In this document: positions 13,101 through 24,549 of the stretch, piece after piece | Layout: each line of letters opens with the position of its first letter | Numbering within the stretch: position 1 is the first letter of the stretch | NCBI GenBank assembly: GCA_963969495.1 | Contig: OZ018318.1 | Location: 97,307,413-97,371,412, forward strand | Origin: Ceratothoa steindachneri | Taxonomy: Eukaryota > Arthropoda > Malacostraca > Isopoda > Cymothoidae | Direction: 5' to 3' | Length of the DNA: 64,000 bases | Notes under the pieces: generated by a model | Databases searched by the model: none | The model's input: only the letters and a program-made list of their open reading frames with translations | Told to the model about the DNA's origin: nothing | Translations under genes and position numbers: made by a program

Positions 13101-13719
13101 TAGTTATCTCTCAACTGATTCATTAACACAATTATTTAGATCTAATTTTGTTCTTGAGAGATAGAATACAAAAAAATATGTAAGTAGCACGATTCTTCCC
13201 TCGCATCGTGGATGAGATTCTCTGATAAGACAATGAAATGCTGACAACGATCAGAATAGCAAAAATTATGTAAGCCTGAAGCTACCATGGGCAGGTCTTC
13301 GTCGGTGCCGGAGCTATCTAGGTAGTATTTTGTGTTTTTGAAACCAACCAGCGATCGTATAACTTTGTATAACCCTCAGAAAAAGAACACTTATTCTGCG
13401 TCAGGTTTAGGTGGATATTAGTACTCTTAGATGGGCTCTTAAAAATGCCCAAAAAGCATTCAATCAGAAAAAAAGAGTGTGAAAATATTGTGTTTGAAAG
13501 ATAGGAATGGAATAAGAGCGGTGTTTTGATGCAAGTGATAATGCGTATGGAAACTTACCCTAGCATGAATAAGTTTTAGTTTATCAGCCAAGGGGCAGTC
13601 AGCTCATAACGGCACCAAAAGTTGTGCGTGCCTGTTTACAAGATATACCCTGTGCCGCGACGTCATATAACCAACGAGTACAGAGACCACAGACATCAGC
13701 AGTAGATTTCAGACGAAAC
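10111..13719. other. unassigned DNA with one G+C-richer patch
   Basis: AT-rich apart from 12,060-12,860, where several 60-80 codon stretches are open on both strands (for example 12,225-12,422 minus and 12,604-12,849 plus). None shows a motif I recognise, and overlapping openness on both strands suggests composition and not selection. A GGGGGGGCGCGCC run sits near 11,240. Confidence 0.4.
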
Positions 13720-14389
13720 GGACCCCTTCACAAGCTCTCAGAAGAAGCTTATCACCGGCAAAGGCGGGAAAGGAAAGGGTCGGCCAAGCCCAAAACGTGA
13801 AATTGCCGCACTTTTTCCCCACGGGGACTCCAGAAAACGAAGATAATTTACGGAGCCACACATAGCCGACCCATGTCTGACTAATCTCTCCTGCGGCTCC
13901 CTTATCAGGGCAAGGGAGCGGAAATGAACTGAACTACCATTCATCTAGTCTCGCTCCAACTATGTCGGTCTACTTTGATAGACATAATTGTAGACGTAAA
14001 GGAAAGAAGGTTTTAGAATTAAGCCACTATGGAACTCTACGGATGAGCCCACCAGATTAGAAGGCGATGCTAAAAGCTTTGGGGAAGAGTTCGCTCTAAT
14101 CTCTAAGGGTAGTTTCCGGCTAAGACCACAGGGGGACTTACAACCGTCCCTGTGTAAGATGGAAGCAGCATCGATAACCAAACCCCAGACGAGGCGGCAC
14201 CCGATGGCAATGGTAGTTGAATCTATCACCACCCATCATTAAGTCCGCCACTTTTCACCTGTCTGAGGGGCCTCCTTGGGTTTGCCCATCATCATTCTTC
14301 CATCCCCCCCGGCAGTTCATGTTCATGGAAACTTGCTTGCAACGAGGAGGGGGCAGCACTTAAAACCCTTCCAAAAAGAAGAATCAGAC
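13720..14389 (+). promoter_or_regulatory. 5' leader (untranslated) of the jockey-type LINE
   Basis: Non-coding leader upstream of ORF1. It is shared with the copy at 34.0-34.5 kb, so it belongs to the element and not to flanking DNA. In LINEs this region carries the internal promoter; no specific promoter element is resolvable here. Shared blocks run from about 13,860 (CCGACCCATGTCTGACTAAT, compared with a GCCATACCGACTAATTA block near 34,082) to the ATCACCACCCATCATTAAGT block at about 14,223. Confidence 0.55.
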
Positions 14390-14539
14390 CCTAAAACAAG
14401 GGAAATAAAGCAACAAACACCCAGAACTCCCTTGAAGGAAACAGCAACCTAACCGCAATGGAGGACCGAGAAGGAGCAAAGAGGGTTTCCCTTCGCATCC
14501 TTCCCAGCCGAGAGAAACCCTCCTGAGAACAGACGCTGA

Positions 14540-15890
14540 AATGCATATCTGATGATATAGGAGTGCTCCACCTACGACTTAAACACCAATACAATGGCTA
14601 CGTGGCGCTATGCGACACGGAGAAAGACCTCGATCACCTTTTGAGTGAAGGCACGTCCAAGAAACTCTGAAAAATAGGACTAGCCCCCCGGACCCCGCCT
14701 GACGTCCAAACAAAAAGGTCAGTAATATGCCGGCGTCTTGACGCATGGGTAGGCAATCATACAGTCCAAGAGATGAAAGAAGAGCTTGAAAGAGAGCAAG
14801 AATGAGCAAAAATCGAAGACATAATAAAATTCAAGGACCAGAATGGAGAGGATCACAGCCACGTCTTTAAAGTGATCTTCCGATCGACAGAGATCGCAAA
14901 GAAAGCCACTGAGCAAGGACTCCTAGCATTTTACACGAAAATCTCCCCTGACCAGATAGAAAGGGAAACGTTCGTTTCAGTGCAAATGTGCTTCACATGC
15001 TACGCGCTAGACAAGCACCCAACCAAGGAGTGTACCTTAAAAGGTAAAGCTTGCTCTGAATTCAAAAGCCAGGAACACAGATGGGATGAGTGCAGAAGCA
15101 CTGAGGAAAATGCTTGAACTGCGGAAATGGACATAGGACTCTGGCCATGTCATGCCCAGTAAAAAAACAACTTATTCGGAAGAAGAAGGCCGATATCAAC
15201 GCGGAGAAAGAAAAGAGAAAAATTACAACCTATGCTGTAGCAACTGATAACGCAAGCATCTCTGCACCCACCGCAAAGACCACAACGGTCAATATCGAGG
15301 GCATCATGAGGCCCAACGTAATACTGTGCTAATGCTTGCACACTTTGTCAACATGACGAGCCCAGGTTCTTAAGCAACTGAACTTAACACCATGCTTGAG
15401 AAAAACGGACTAAAAAAAATGTGGTTCCCGGAGAACCCACCCTCAAATGAGTTATACAGAATGAACATGACTACAAAGGAAACTACTGGACGAATAGAAG
15501 AAGATGAAGACAAAAGCGAAATGGATACAGAATCAGAGGAAGAAAACACAAAAGTAACCTCAGAAAAACAAAAAGCAAAAATGACCACCCAACACTTCAA
15601 CATGAAAATATACGGATCTCATGCTTACCCCATTCCTAAGCAATACAAGCAGAAGGAAATAGTTGACGGACTTGTCAAGGGTAAATTTAGATGGCAATGC
15701 GAAGCAGACGCAGACGAAAACGAAGTTCACAACGCACTAAAACAGAGCATGTTATTCATCGCTTCTGAATCATGCAGCAACATCTCATGCAGTGAATTCA
15801 AAAAGAAGAGAAATGGACGCACTCAATCCCCAGGCCGACCAGAAAAAGCAAAGTCAAGTAGAGAACACAAGCAATCATAACAATAATGGG
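14540..15890 (+). pseudogene. LINE ORF1 (gag-like, zinc-knuckle RNA-binding protein), broken
   Basis: ORF1 of copy 1, the protein that would package element RNA. Reading through interruptions gives a region with RLDAWVG (about 14,735) and HVFKVIFRSTEIAKK (about 14,860), then SPDQIERETF. A cysteine cluster follows: CFTCYALDKHPTKEC, then KACSEF (the expected second cysteine is F), DEC, and after a stop NCGNGHRTLAMSCP, which are retroelement zinc knuckles of C-x2-C-x4-H-x4-C type. A lysine/acid-rich stretch and a 162-codon C-terminal block (15,392-15,880) complete it. In-frame stops occur near 14,668, 14,803 and 15,115, with at least one frame change between the blocks. The copy at 34.9-35.5 kb keeps CFTCYALDQ, KACSEC and CLNCGNSH and shows what was lost. 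Confidence 0.75.
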
Positions 15891-15894
15891 CACG

Positions 15895-17128
15895 TTTCAA
15901 CGTAAGCTTAAAATATTCACCTTGCAAGTTAACAGCTGGAAAGAAAAACGCTTAATCTACTCCAACATAGTAAGAAAGGAAGATCCAGACATAATCATCT
16001 TAACAGAACATGGCATATCCACAGATACAGAAAAATAAAAATTTCCAACTATAAAATATTACAACAAACCACTCACCTTGAAGATTACGACGGAGTTGCC
16101 CTAGGCATTAAAAAGGCATACCCTTTACTAAAATAAAAGGGCTAGAGGAATCATTTTTAGCTGTGAATATAAAAATCACTACAGGAGACCTGGTCATAGC
16201 CAGGGCCTACCAACCAAGTCACTCGTACCTACCGATACCCAATTTCATCAAGCTATTCCGCATACAAGCCTCAACCTTCCTAGCCGAAGACCTTAATGCA
16301 AGGTGCAGGGAAGCAGGGTACATAACCCATACAAACGGTACGGGAAAAACCATACTTCTCCTGATGCAAAGAGGCCTACTAAACAGAGAAGGACCCGACT
16401 TCCCTACGTATCTCACAGCCCGATCCTCGACTACCCCAGATATTATTTTAGCTAATCAAAACTTCAATTTAAATCACCACACACAGCCAGGTCTAGCAAC
16501 TCCCTCCGATCATTTAAGCATAATTACCATAATCTCAACTTCACCTATCCAAATAAAAATATCACGAAGAAAAGCAACCAGCAAAACAAAATAGGATGGA
16601 TTCAAACAATACTTAAACACAATAGAAACCGGATCCCTTAACAACCAAAGTAAAGAAGAAATGGATGACCAACTAGAGTTAATCACCAGTAAAATCAGAG
16701 AGGCGGATAATTTACACACCCCAACAATAGAATACAGAACCATACCTGAACCTAGATGGATCCAAGAGATCCAAGATGAAATGGATACATTTCAAAATAT
16801 AATAAATGATATCAGGGTATTGGGTCATATGATCGAAAGGTACAGAAACATTATCATAATTAGAAGGAGTATAGACATCCTCATCAAGGAAAATTCAGGC
16901 AGGGTCTGGGATAACATAATAGGTAAATTGGAGATAGAAAAGGATCCAAGGAAATTCCGGAAACAATTCAGGAAACTACGAGGATCACATCAAAAAGAAG
17001 AAATAAGCCTGAAAATTCAGAACAATAAAGTAGAGCAAAATGAGGAATTAAAAGAGCATTTCCGAACACACTGGACAAAACTTTCTCTATTTCACCTTAA
17101 GAAAATCCAAATTCGACCTAAACTATAA
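15895..17128 (+). pseudogene. LINE ORF2 endonuclease and linker, broken
   Basis: The N-terminal part of ORF2. The endonuclease opens with LQVNSWKEKR (about 15,925), then DPDIIILTEHGI with the catalytic glutamate (about 15,985), DGVALGIKKA (about 16,090), ARAYQPSHSYLP (about 16,197), EDLNARCREAG in place of the usual GDLNAR, and TPSDHLSII with the terminal SDH (about 16,498). Stops fall near 16,036, 16,133 and 16,592. A 155-codon linker (16,661-17,128) follows, containing EPRWIQEIQDEM, and lies in a different frame from the RT, so a frameshift sits near 17,060-17,090. The domain order and the RT immediately downstream make the identification firm. It is non-functional. Confidence 0.75.
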
Positions 17129-18350
17129 GGAAGAAGTCATACGTAGCCTGACAACACAACGTGAACTTATTATACCGTTTAGAAACGTCGACAACCAGAG
17201 AGACAATCCCTTGGGGGCAGGAAAGCCATTTACTATGAATGAATACCTGGCAGCATTAAAATCATTTAAACAAAAGGCTCCACGACAAAGTGGAATATCT
17301 AAAGCTTACTTAATTAATGCCCAAGATAATGTGCATGAATCGGTAGTGAAGGTCTTCAATGCCTGCCTCAATATGGGATACTTTCCCCAAGCATTTAACA
17401 CGGCAATGATGATCTTCCTGCCGAAGCCGGGCAAACCGAAACATCAAGTCGAAAGCTTCCGTCCTATCTCGCTTGTAGAATTTCTAGGCAAAGTCGTAGA
17501 AAAGCTCCTAAACGAAAGTTTGATCAACCATCTTAACACAAACAACCTATACAACCCACAACAACACGGGTTCCGGAGCAAGCGAGGGACGGACACCGCG
17601 CTAGCAATCATTACTGAAAGAATTACTACTGTCACTAGGCGAGGGAACAGAGTTGACATTGTGCTTCGTGATGTTGCCCAAGCATTTGACAAAGTGTGGT
17701 TGCCCGGCCTAAAGGCCAAAATCTGCGACCTTAACCTGGAAATAAACCTCTGCAAAATACTCTGCAGCTATCTAGATGAGTAGAAAGCGATATTGCAGAT
17801 AAACGGCAAAACGGGCGATGCAATCAGCCTACAAACGGTGGTCCCACAAGGAGGCTGCCTCTCACCTACGCTGTACACAGTGTATACCAGGGACCTTTCA
17901 CAACCCACTGATGAAAGTTCCTTGTACATACAATTAGCGGAGGATATCACTGAGATAGTGATCAGCGATAGGAAAAACCCCAAAGACATCGCCCTAAGAA
18001 TAGGTATAGAAATTAAAAACCTAAATGATTACGAGAAAAGGACTAAAATAAAAACTAACAAGGATAAGTTTAAACTAATTCCCATGAACAGAAAGAACAA
18101 AGCTACTGTACGCGTAGATGGAGAGGCATATCCCTTCTCAACAGAAGGACATGTCCTCGGACTAAAAATAACAACAAACGGCTATACAAGTCAACTACCA
18201 CAAAAAATCATAGAAGCAAAATCTACCTTATCAGTGCTATACAGATTCAGGCAACTTTCAAACAAAAATAAAAGAAAACTATACCTGGCCCTAGTTCAAC
18301 CCAAGCTCCTATACCCAATTGTACCATTGAATACACTAAGTAACTTTTAA
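17129..18350 (+). pseudogene. LINE ORF2 reverse transcriptase, one stop and a damaged active site
   Basis: The RT domain of copy 1. From 17,211 the frame stays open for 190 codons with the usual blocks: KPGKPKHQVESFRPISL, LGKVVEKLL, QHGFRSKRGTDTAL, and RDVAQAFDKVW with the motif A aspartate. It then meets a single TAG at 17,781-17,783 and continues in the same frame with TVVPQGGCLSPTLYTVYTRD. The catalytic YADD/FADD box reads LAED at about 17,934-17,945, so the second aspartate pair is damaged. The C-terminal region continues to a stop at 18,348-18,350 with LVQPKLLYPIV. With the substitution plus the stop, this RT cannot be active. The residual ORF2 frame fades into stops by 18,640. Confidence 0.85.
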
Positions 18351-18840
18351 TTCAGAAAAATCCAAAGAGTCCAAAATCAAGCCAATAGATTCATAACAAA
18401 CACAGGAAGACTAGATTACATTCCAGCAGAATAACTCCACCGCAGATCTACTATTGAACCCATAAACATAGTCATACAAAAAAGAGTAAGAAAGCTGTGG
18501 GAAACGATTAAAAATACGATTTTACAGAATATAATAAACCAAAGCATCGTACTAAAAGACCAAATCCATAGTACGCAATATAAACAACGCTTCAACAGTA
18601 GCCGGAGAAAAACGATAATAAACGTCAACCCAATCTATAGGTAGTAAACCATAATGCAACATCAAGAAAGAACAACCGATTGCGACTACCAAGTATACAA
18701 CCCAAATGTGAATCTGGATCTAGAACCATTATATTTAGATAATAGCATTAATAATAAATTAGAAAATATATATATATATAAATAAATAAAAATAAAAATA
18801 AAATAAAATTAAATAAAAAAAAACAATAAAATGATACAAA
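18351..18840 (+). repeat. 3' region of LINE copy 1 with AT/A-rich tail
   Basis: Stop-filled continuation of the element (an RVQNQANRFI-like block near 18,370 is ordinary for LINE C-termini) leading into a tail made of a short (AT)n run at 18,766-18,780 and AAAT/AAAAT runs to about 18,830. It is probably the original A-rich 3' end plus microsatellite expansion. Confidence 0.5.
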
Positions 18841-20292
18841 CGCTTTATTGAGCAAAAGAAAACAAAGGCTCCAATGCTTAAAATAATAATGTATCACAAA
18901 AATATATTAAAATTAAAAGAAAAACGAAAGCGTTAGCCAGGCAGCCTGGCACAAATATCTATCATCTTCACACATGATCCAACACACATTAACACACACA
19001 CAAAGGTGTAATTGTTATCTTTCCTATCTCACTCTCTCTACACATTCTAACTTTATTTATTTTATCTTATCTTATCTTATATAACTAACGCCGCATTACT
19101 GCACATATAATATAAGCTCTTTCTTGATTTTGTTCCATCTTTATTTTTCCCTAACATTATTTGCCTTATTTATTTTAACACGGTATTTCATTTATTATAT
19201 TTGTTATTTTCCATTTACTGCCTCTCCATAGCTTTACATTTTTTTGTTTTACTCTTTGAATCTCCTTCTCTGTAAACAAACAACTCATTTTTTTATATCA
19301 TTAATATGAGTCGATCCTCTCATAAAAGGAATTTTTTGGCAGCTCCTGATGCCTTTATGTTAGCAGACACAACCTGTTTTATAATAAAATCTAGAAATAT
19401 ATATTTATTCTGGCATTCTAATGATTCCTCTATTTTTTTATATTTATTCCACTCTAATAATTATTGGATCTATTTTATCGTAAAGATAATTCCAAAATCT
19501 TATCTATCATATGAATATTTGTTTCTTGTTAATCAAATCCAACATTTTAAAAATTGAATTGCCTCGGGCTTGGGCATAAGTTGACGGGTAAATGGTACAC
19601 TTCATTATACGCTTGCATGATTAAAAGAGATACGCCAATGTGATAATTTAGCAACATATGGATGATTCAAGAAAGAAATTATATGTTAAAGAAACAGAAA
19701 ATCAATAGAGCGAAAATAATAATAAAACAATGAAGCATACGATTGCTTAAATGGCATTGCCTTAAGAGTATTTAAAAGCCTCAAGCGAAACCCTGATAAA
19801 TATGTGCTCCATCTCTAGTGTGATAATCTGCCAGAAATGAATATATGGAGACTACCCTGATTCGGCAAATTCATTACAACGAGAGCTGAACCCTATATTT
19901 ATACTAATCCTCCGATTAAAATATGGCTCAAGCAGAGAGCATTGCGCTAATAGAGTGCACTAATTTATTAAAATGGCAAAGTGAGCGGACAATTGATGAT
20001 ATTCATTATTAAAACTATTTCACTATTTATTTCAATTACCTATAAAAAACTTTTAGTTACCGGTAAGATTTTATCGTATTTGAGGTAGTTACGGGGTTTT
20101 TAATATTATATGTGTTAAGATAATGACAAAATTAAGCTAAAATTCCCTGTCAAAAAGGCTTGGATAACACCTACTTTTAAATGTTAATTAGCCTGAAATA
20201 AAAGAGACTGATTTATATTGTCCCTGAAGAAAAAGCTAATCTAAAATAAATTATTATAATTTGCCGCCGAAAAATGATTTGATGGAGATATA
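18841..20292. other. AT-rich DNA, no gene recognised
   Basis: Contains a (TTATC)n-like short run at about 19,060-19,081 and CA-rich stretches near 18,980-19,005. An open stretch at 19,306-19,557 on the plus strand is low-complexity, hydrophobic and AT-driven, and I do not regard it as a gene. Confidence 0.5.
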
Positions 20293-20513
20293 CACTAGCA
20301 GCCATTATGATTCGGAAGGTTAGATTTCAATCACAAATCTTATAGTAGCTGCAAACCAAATAATGGTAAGTAATGCATGATAAATTACAGATATAATACA
20401 AGCCTGGCTATAAGATGTGCATTGTATATTTTAGGAGGAATGAAACGGCAGGTAACGAGCAAAAGAGCATTTATGTTAAAAAAACTATATGGTGGACAAA
20501 ATGATCTGGACAG
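20293..20513. repeat. left terminal inverted repeat of the Tc1-type element
   Basis: Pairs with the reverse complement of 21,630-21,824. The inner limit is the GGACAG at 20,508-20,513. Confidence 0.75.
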
Positions 20514-20689
20514 ATACACAACATACCTATATGAGAAAAGACAATGACATACATAAGTTACTCAACAAATAATTTTCAGTTGTTACAATATATTAGCACT
20601 TCGTATGTAGAGTTTTAATAAAAATTAAACACTGAGATCTTCTCCAACAGGAGTACACTAACCGAAGGCCTTCATTTTGCTGCTATTTT

Positions 20690-21560
20690 TCTCCGTTCCT
20701 CATGTAATATTTTCCAAAGTTCTTTGACGGTGCTTGGGTTTCTCTCCTTATTTTTCTCTCCTAACATCTTCGACAAATTCTCAATTGGATTGTGGTCCGG
20801 CTTTTAAGTAGGCCATTCACTGAAACTAACTTCCTCTTAATCCAGGAAACTCTTCACCAATATAGCCTTGTGGCAAGATGCATTACCTGCATAAAAATTA
20901 CCGGTTTGGCAGAGGCGGCTCTCATATGGGGCACATCATGTACTAGCAAAAGTTCTTTATTCACTTGGGCATTCACTCTTCCTGCAAGCAGTTAAGTGTG
21001 CGAATACCTTTCTCCGAAATTAAGATCCACACTAGAAAGCTTTCTCCACCAGCTTGATGCTGTTTGTTACGTATCTCTTGGATAATCTTTCACAAGGTCT
21101 TCGATGGACGAACCTCCCACTATCTCAACCAAAATAAATATACTTTGATTTATTATTGATGCATACTTTGGACTATTGTTTCTCTATCTATAGAACGTGC
21201 TTGTAGCGAAAAATAATCTAGCTTTCTTTTTGTTAAGGGTGTTCACTGACTTGACTGTTGTTATGCGATAATTTAAAGATCTCCATGGAGATAATAAAGC
21301 TTATAGTTTCATTTAATCTCGGAAATCCTTGGTTGCTTTATTGTATTGGTTCTTTGTGGAAATAAGGCCGATGGCTTGTTCATCTCTTTTTAAGGTCTTT
21401 TTATGCCTACGAATGGAAATTACACTGATATAAGAACCTGTGTTATCAAACGTGATATATATTATCTACTACACATTTAGGTCGCTTAACACTTTCAGCA
21501 ATGGCTCTAATGGACAAATGATCCTCTTCGGACTCGATTCGATAATGAGTATAAATGTAA
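20690..21560 (-). pseudogene. Tc1-type transposase relic
   Basis: Cut-and-paste transposase remains on the minus strand. Near 21,500-21,560 an N-terminal DNA-binding block reads EDHLSIRAIAESVKR, typical of the helix-turn-helix of Tc1 transposases. A TLKRDEQAIGLISTKNQYNK block follows near 21,330-21,400. At the C-terminus, near 20,690-20,830, comes WPT, an in-frame stop, then KPDHNPIENLSKMLGE and ELWKILHEE. This is the Tc1 WPxxSPDLNPIENLW signature, with the last catalytic acidic residue (E in PIEN) still present. The middle of the gene is too degraded to follow. Several stops and frameshifts separate the blocks. Confidence 0.75.
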
Positions 21561-21629
21561 GAATTTATTGAAGTAAGTTACTATTTTAAATAAGTTGGCT
21601 GTCTCAAAGATAGAAGTAATAGAATTAAA

Positions 21630-21824
21630 CTGTCCGGATCATTTTGACGCATTATGGAATAAAAATGCTCTTTTACAGGTAACTTGAAGTTTCATCCATC
21701 TTAACATGTACAATGTGTATGTTTATTTTATATCTTCACTTTATAATGCATTACCTCCTATTATTAGGCTTGAAGCTACTGTAAGTTTTGTAATGAAAAC
21801 CACAAATCATTATGGCCGTTACTG
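21630..21824. repeat. right terminal inverted repeat of the Tc1-type element
   Basis: Starts at CTGTCCGGATCATTTTGAC and ends in GGCCGTTACTG at 21,814-21,824. It is the inverted partner of 20,293-20,513, with scattered substitutions and small indels. Confidence 0.75.
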
Positions 21825-23399
21825 CATATGTGATCTTATGTGAATGTGTGGCTCTCAGTCATATTGTGTATTAAATAGTTTTAAAAATTTATTGAATGAT
21901 TTTAATTTTATTCTAAACGGTGGCTCTTTGGTCAAAGGAATGTAAAAAAGAGAGAAAGTCACAAAATATCTTTCTTTAACATTGGTGGATCCTGCTTTTT
22001 CTGACATTTGGCAGTTATGCGCTGTATGAGACTTTTAGAACGTGTATCACTCTCTTTCCCTTTTTTGTTTGGGGGATACAGGCGTAAAAAAGATTGGCAT
22101 TTTTAAAAGAAGTGCATAAGTCACTCCGATAAAGAACAGCTAACGTGGTTATAACTCTGCTACAACCTCCTTCTTCTTACAGTGGGGGCCTCAATGGCCT
22201 TGGTGTAAATAGAAAAAGAATTTGCTACTCAACAAAATATGAAAGGAATAAATAAAAATCAGAATATATGAAATCAATTTGGTGACCTTGTTTTCTTAGT
22301 TGTGGATACAATTAGAGGGGGTATTTCGGTGGGAGAAAAAGATTCAAAATCTCCGCGTATAAAAGTTAATCCACTATTTTGAGATAATGAAGGAACGCAG
22401 TATAATAAAGAAATGAAAATTTAAAAAATTAAAAGTGCTTTTCGATAATTTTTTGGTGGATATTCCTTGAGCAAGTTGAATTCACGCGTTATTCTTCCCC
22501 TCAATTCCTGTACAATTGTGGGTGTGGTTGAGTTCAGTTTATTGTTTAAAAGCGGTCACAAGACAAAATCGCTAGGTATTAATCTTGAGTGGTTGGAGAT
22601 ACCCTTAATGAAATTATTTAGCGAGACTATACGAAGGTTGACACTTTCGGTAAATCTTTCTCTCACAGCATTGTGATTATGTGCTGATTCCATCAAAATA
22701 TATTGAATCTATTGTGATATCTGCGTTGTATTTCTGGAATTATTTGTTCATGCTATAGTCGTAAAAAAGGAACCATTAGGATTCGCAATCCCACATATCC
22801 CAATCCATTTTTTTGCCAAACTTTGAAACGTCATCTTTAGCGCTCACCGACTGGTAAAGGAGGAAGCAATCTTCTTGAGCCTTAGAAAGCGCAAACGAAA
22901 TCTGCATCTGTAGAAATCAACCCTCATCACGAATAGCGTTCTCAAGACATATTTTCGCCTAATGCACCCCTAGAAGGAACCCACCGCCCCACCAGTCCCC
23001 CACACCTATACGAATCCCTACATAGAGGGAGGACTTTAGAAAAGAGGGTTTCTCCCCTATTTTGAAGGAGACCTTAAAACGAGATTTTTCTTATGTTAGT
23101 GATTTAATATGACAGACTAAATCCGCCTCCATCCTGTACCACGTCATGATATGTCCTGTGTACATAACTTTCGGTTTAAATATGTCTTTCACTTGAAAAT
23201 ACTTAATTGGAGGCTTCAAAGAATGGTGGTTTTAAGCTTAGCACTGCAGAACCCAAATGCAAGACGCATCCTGGAATGGGAGGGGAATGAAATCCTACTC
23301 GGCCGCTACAGCAAGAGCCAGAGAGGGACAAATAACCGTATCCGTATATGCTAGAAGTAATTTTGAATAACTAAAACCCGTCGAGAGGGTGGCACCACT
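21825..23399. other. no feature recognised
   Basis: AT-rich to about 22,800, then more balanced. Open stretches at 22,467-22,676 and 23,151-23,354 carry no motif. The G+C-richer end (22,950-23,400) may be upstream flank or leader of the LINE that follows. Confidence 0.4.
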
Positions 23400-23659
23400 G
23401 GGTACAGGTCGTTATCCATCATTAAGATCAGATGTTTTAACGCCCTATGAAGAGTCATTTAGGAGTCTCGTTCGCCGGGCCTGTCAGCGGCCGGGTAATG
23501 CGCTTTCTCTAACACAAAGAACAAAAGAAAACTCATAAAATAATAATCACAGACATTAAAAACTCTGTAGGTGTAGAAACACCCTCCGGCTACAACATGC
23601 ACATTATCACCACAAATCATCTTGAAAATGTCATTCATTCAAAAAAACAAATACGGAAA

Positions 23660-24250
23660 TTCTAAACACTGACACATGCCAAATCCTCATATTAACATCC
23701 ACACAGGACGCACAAAATTTCTTTTATTCCTGAAAGAAACACTGACTGAGCAAGAACATGCAAAACAACAATTCACAGCCGTCATAAATAAATAGCAAGT
23801 ATGCGTAAAGACTACCTACCCCTTAGGTCTGGCATTCTGCTTCAAAGATCTCCTCACTCATCTCAGGGATGAGTAAGGCGTGGACGCTTTCCAAGACCTC
23901 TAATTCAAACGCCCTAAACAATAGGAAATCAGCACACTCTCTGAGGAACACCAAGAAAACACGCTGTTAGACCAAGCCATCAAAGTCTGCGGTATAATTA
24001 CATACGCCCAAACCTTCGAACACGTACTTAACATTAGACCACAAAAGTCTCTTCATTGCTACAAAAAGGGACATGATAGAAACACGTGCTACGCAGGCCA
24101 CGTCTGCTCTAGAGATGGAGTGGAGTGAAATAACATTACAGTGAATCAAACAACATCACTCTTCTATGCGTCAACTGCAGCGGCGACCATGTGGCTGTCA
24201 GCATGAGACAGCCAAACCTATATATTGCCCACTGAAATGCCGTTACGGAT
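23660..24250 (+). pseudogene. gag-like ORF1 of the diverged LINE, broken
   Basis: Fragments across frames give a FLLFLKETLTEQEHAKQQF block (about 23,720), LTHLRDE, a stop, then VDAFQDL (about 23,855), and QENTLLDQAIKVCG near 23,955. A knuckle-like CYKKGHDRNTCYAGHVC follows near 24,058, and LLCVNCSGDHVAVS near 24,155-24,205. The cysteine and histidine spacing matches CCHC knuckles of LINE ORF1 proteins, which bind element RNA. Frameshifts separate the last two blocks. Confidence 0.6.
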
Positions 24251-24549
24251 CTAACGAGACCCCGATATCTCTTACAGCAACATACCATAACCTCAGCCAT
24301 TCTCTCCTATCTTGTGTTCATCCCCTCTCCTTACATTACCATTCGCTGCAGTTGCCGTCGCTACGGACCACTCCACCCTACACCCAAACTCCCCTCTGTC
24401 TTCGAACGGACACCTACACATCAAAGAACACAAATAACAACTAAAACCACTAGCTGCTTTGCTCTTTACGGTGCCAAAAGAAATTTCGAGGGGCAGCTCC
24501 CTCCTATATGCCAACATTCTTAACATGCATATACTGCTAATGCACGCGC

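Larger units (their letters stand above)
13720..18840 (+). mobile_element. decayed, near full-length jockey-type LINE (copy 1)
   Basis: An approximately 5.1-kb non-LTR retrotransposon on the plus strand. Its order is a G+C-rich leader, ORF1 with zinc knuckles, ORF2 with endonuclease then RT, and an A-rich, AT-repeat tail at 18,768-18,830. The leader (about 14,000-14,290) matches the leader at 34,250-34,520: both contain a GGGAAAGAGTTC-like block, a GCAGCATCGATAACC/GCAGCCTCGATACCC block and the ATCACCACCCATCAT block. The sense strand is A/C-rich and G-poor. Both ORFs carry stops and frameshifts, so the copy is dead. Boundaries are approximate: I could not define target-site duplications. Clade assignment to jockey-like elements rests on the CCHC-type ORF1 and the SPTLYTVYTRDL block in the RT. 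Confidence 0.8.
20293..21824 (-). mobile_element. decayed Tc1-type transposon with long terminal inverted repeats
   Basis: About 1.53 kb bounded by inverted repeats of roughly 200 bp, with a transposase relic on the minus strand. The left end reads TA then CACTAGCAGCCATTATGATT; the right end, reverse-complemented, reads CAGTAACGGCCATAATGATT. Pairing continues inward through AGTAGCTKCAARCC, GTAATGCAT, GGATGAAAC-like and AAAAGAGCATTT blocks to CAAAATGATCYGGACAG. TA next to the left end fits the TA target duplication of Tc1/mariner elements; the right flank reads CA at that position, one change away. Stops throughout the transposase mean the copy is dead. Confidence 0.75.
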
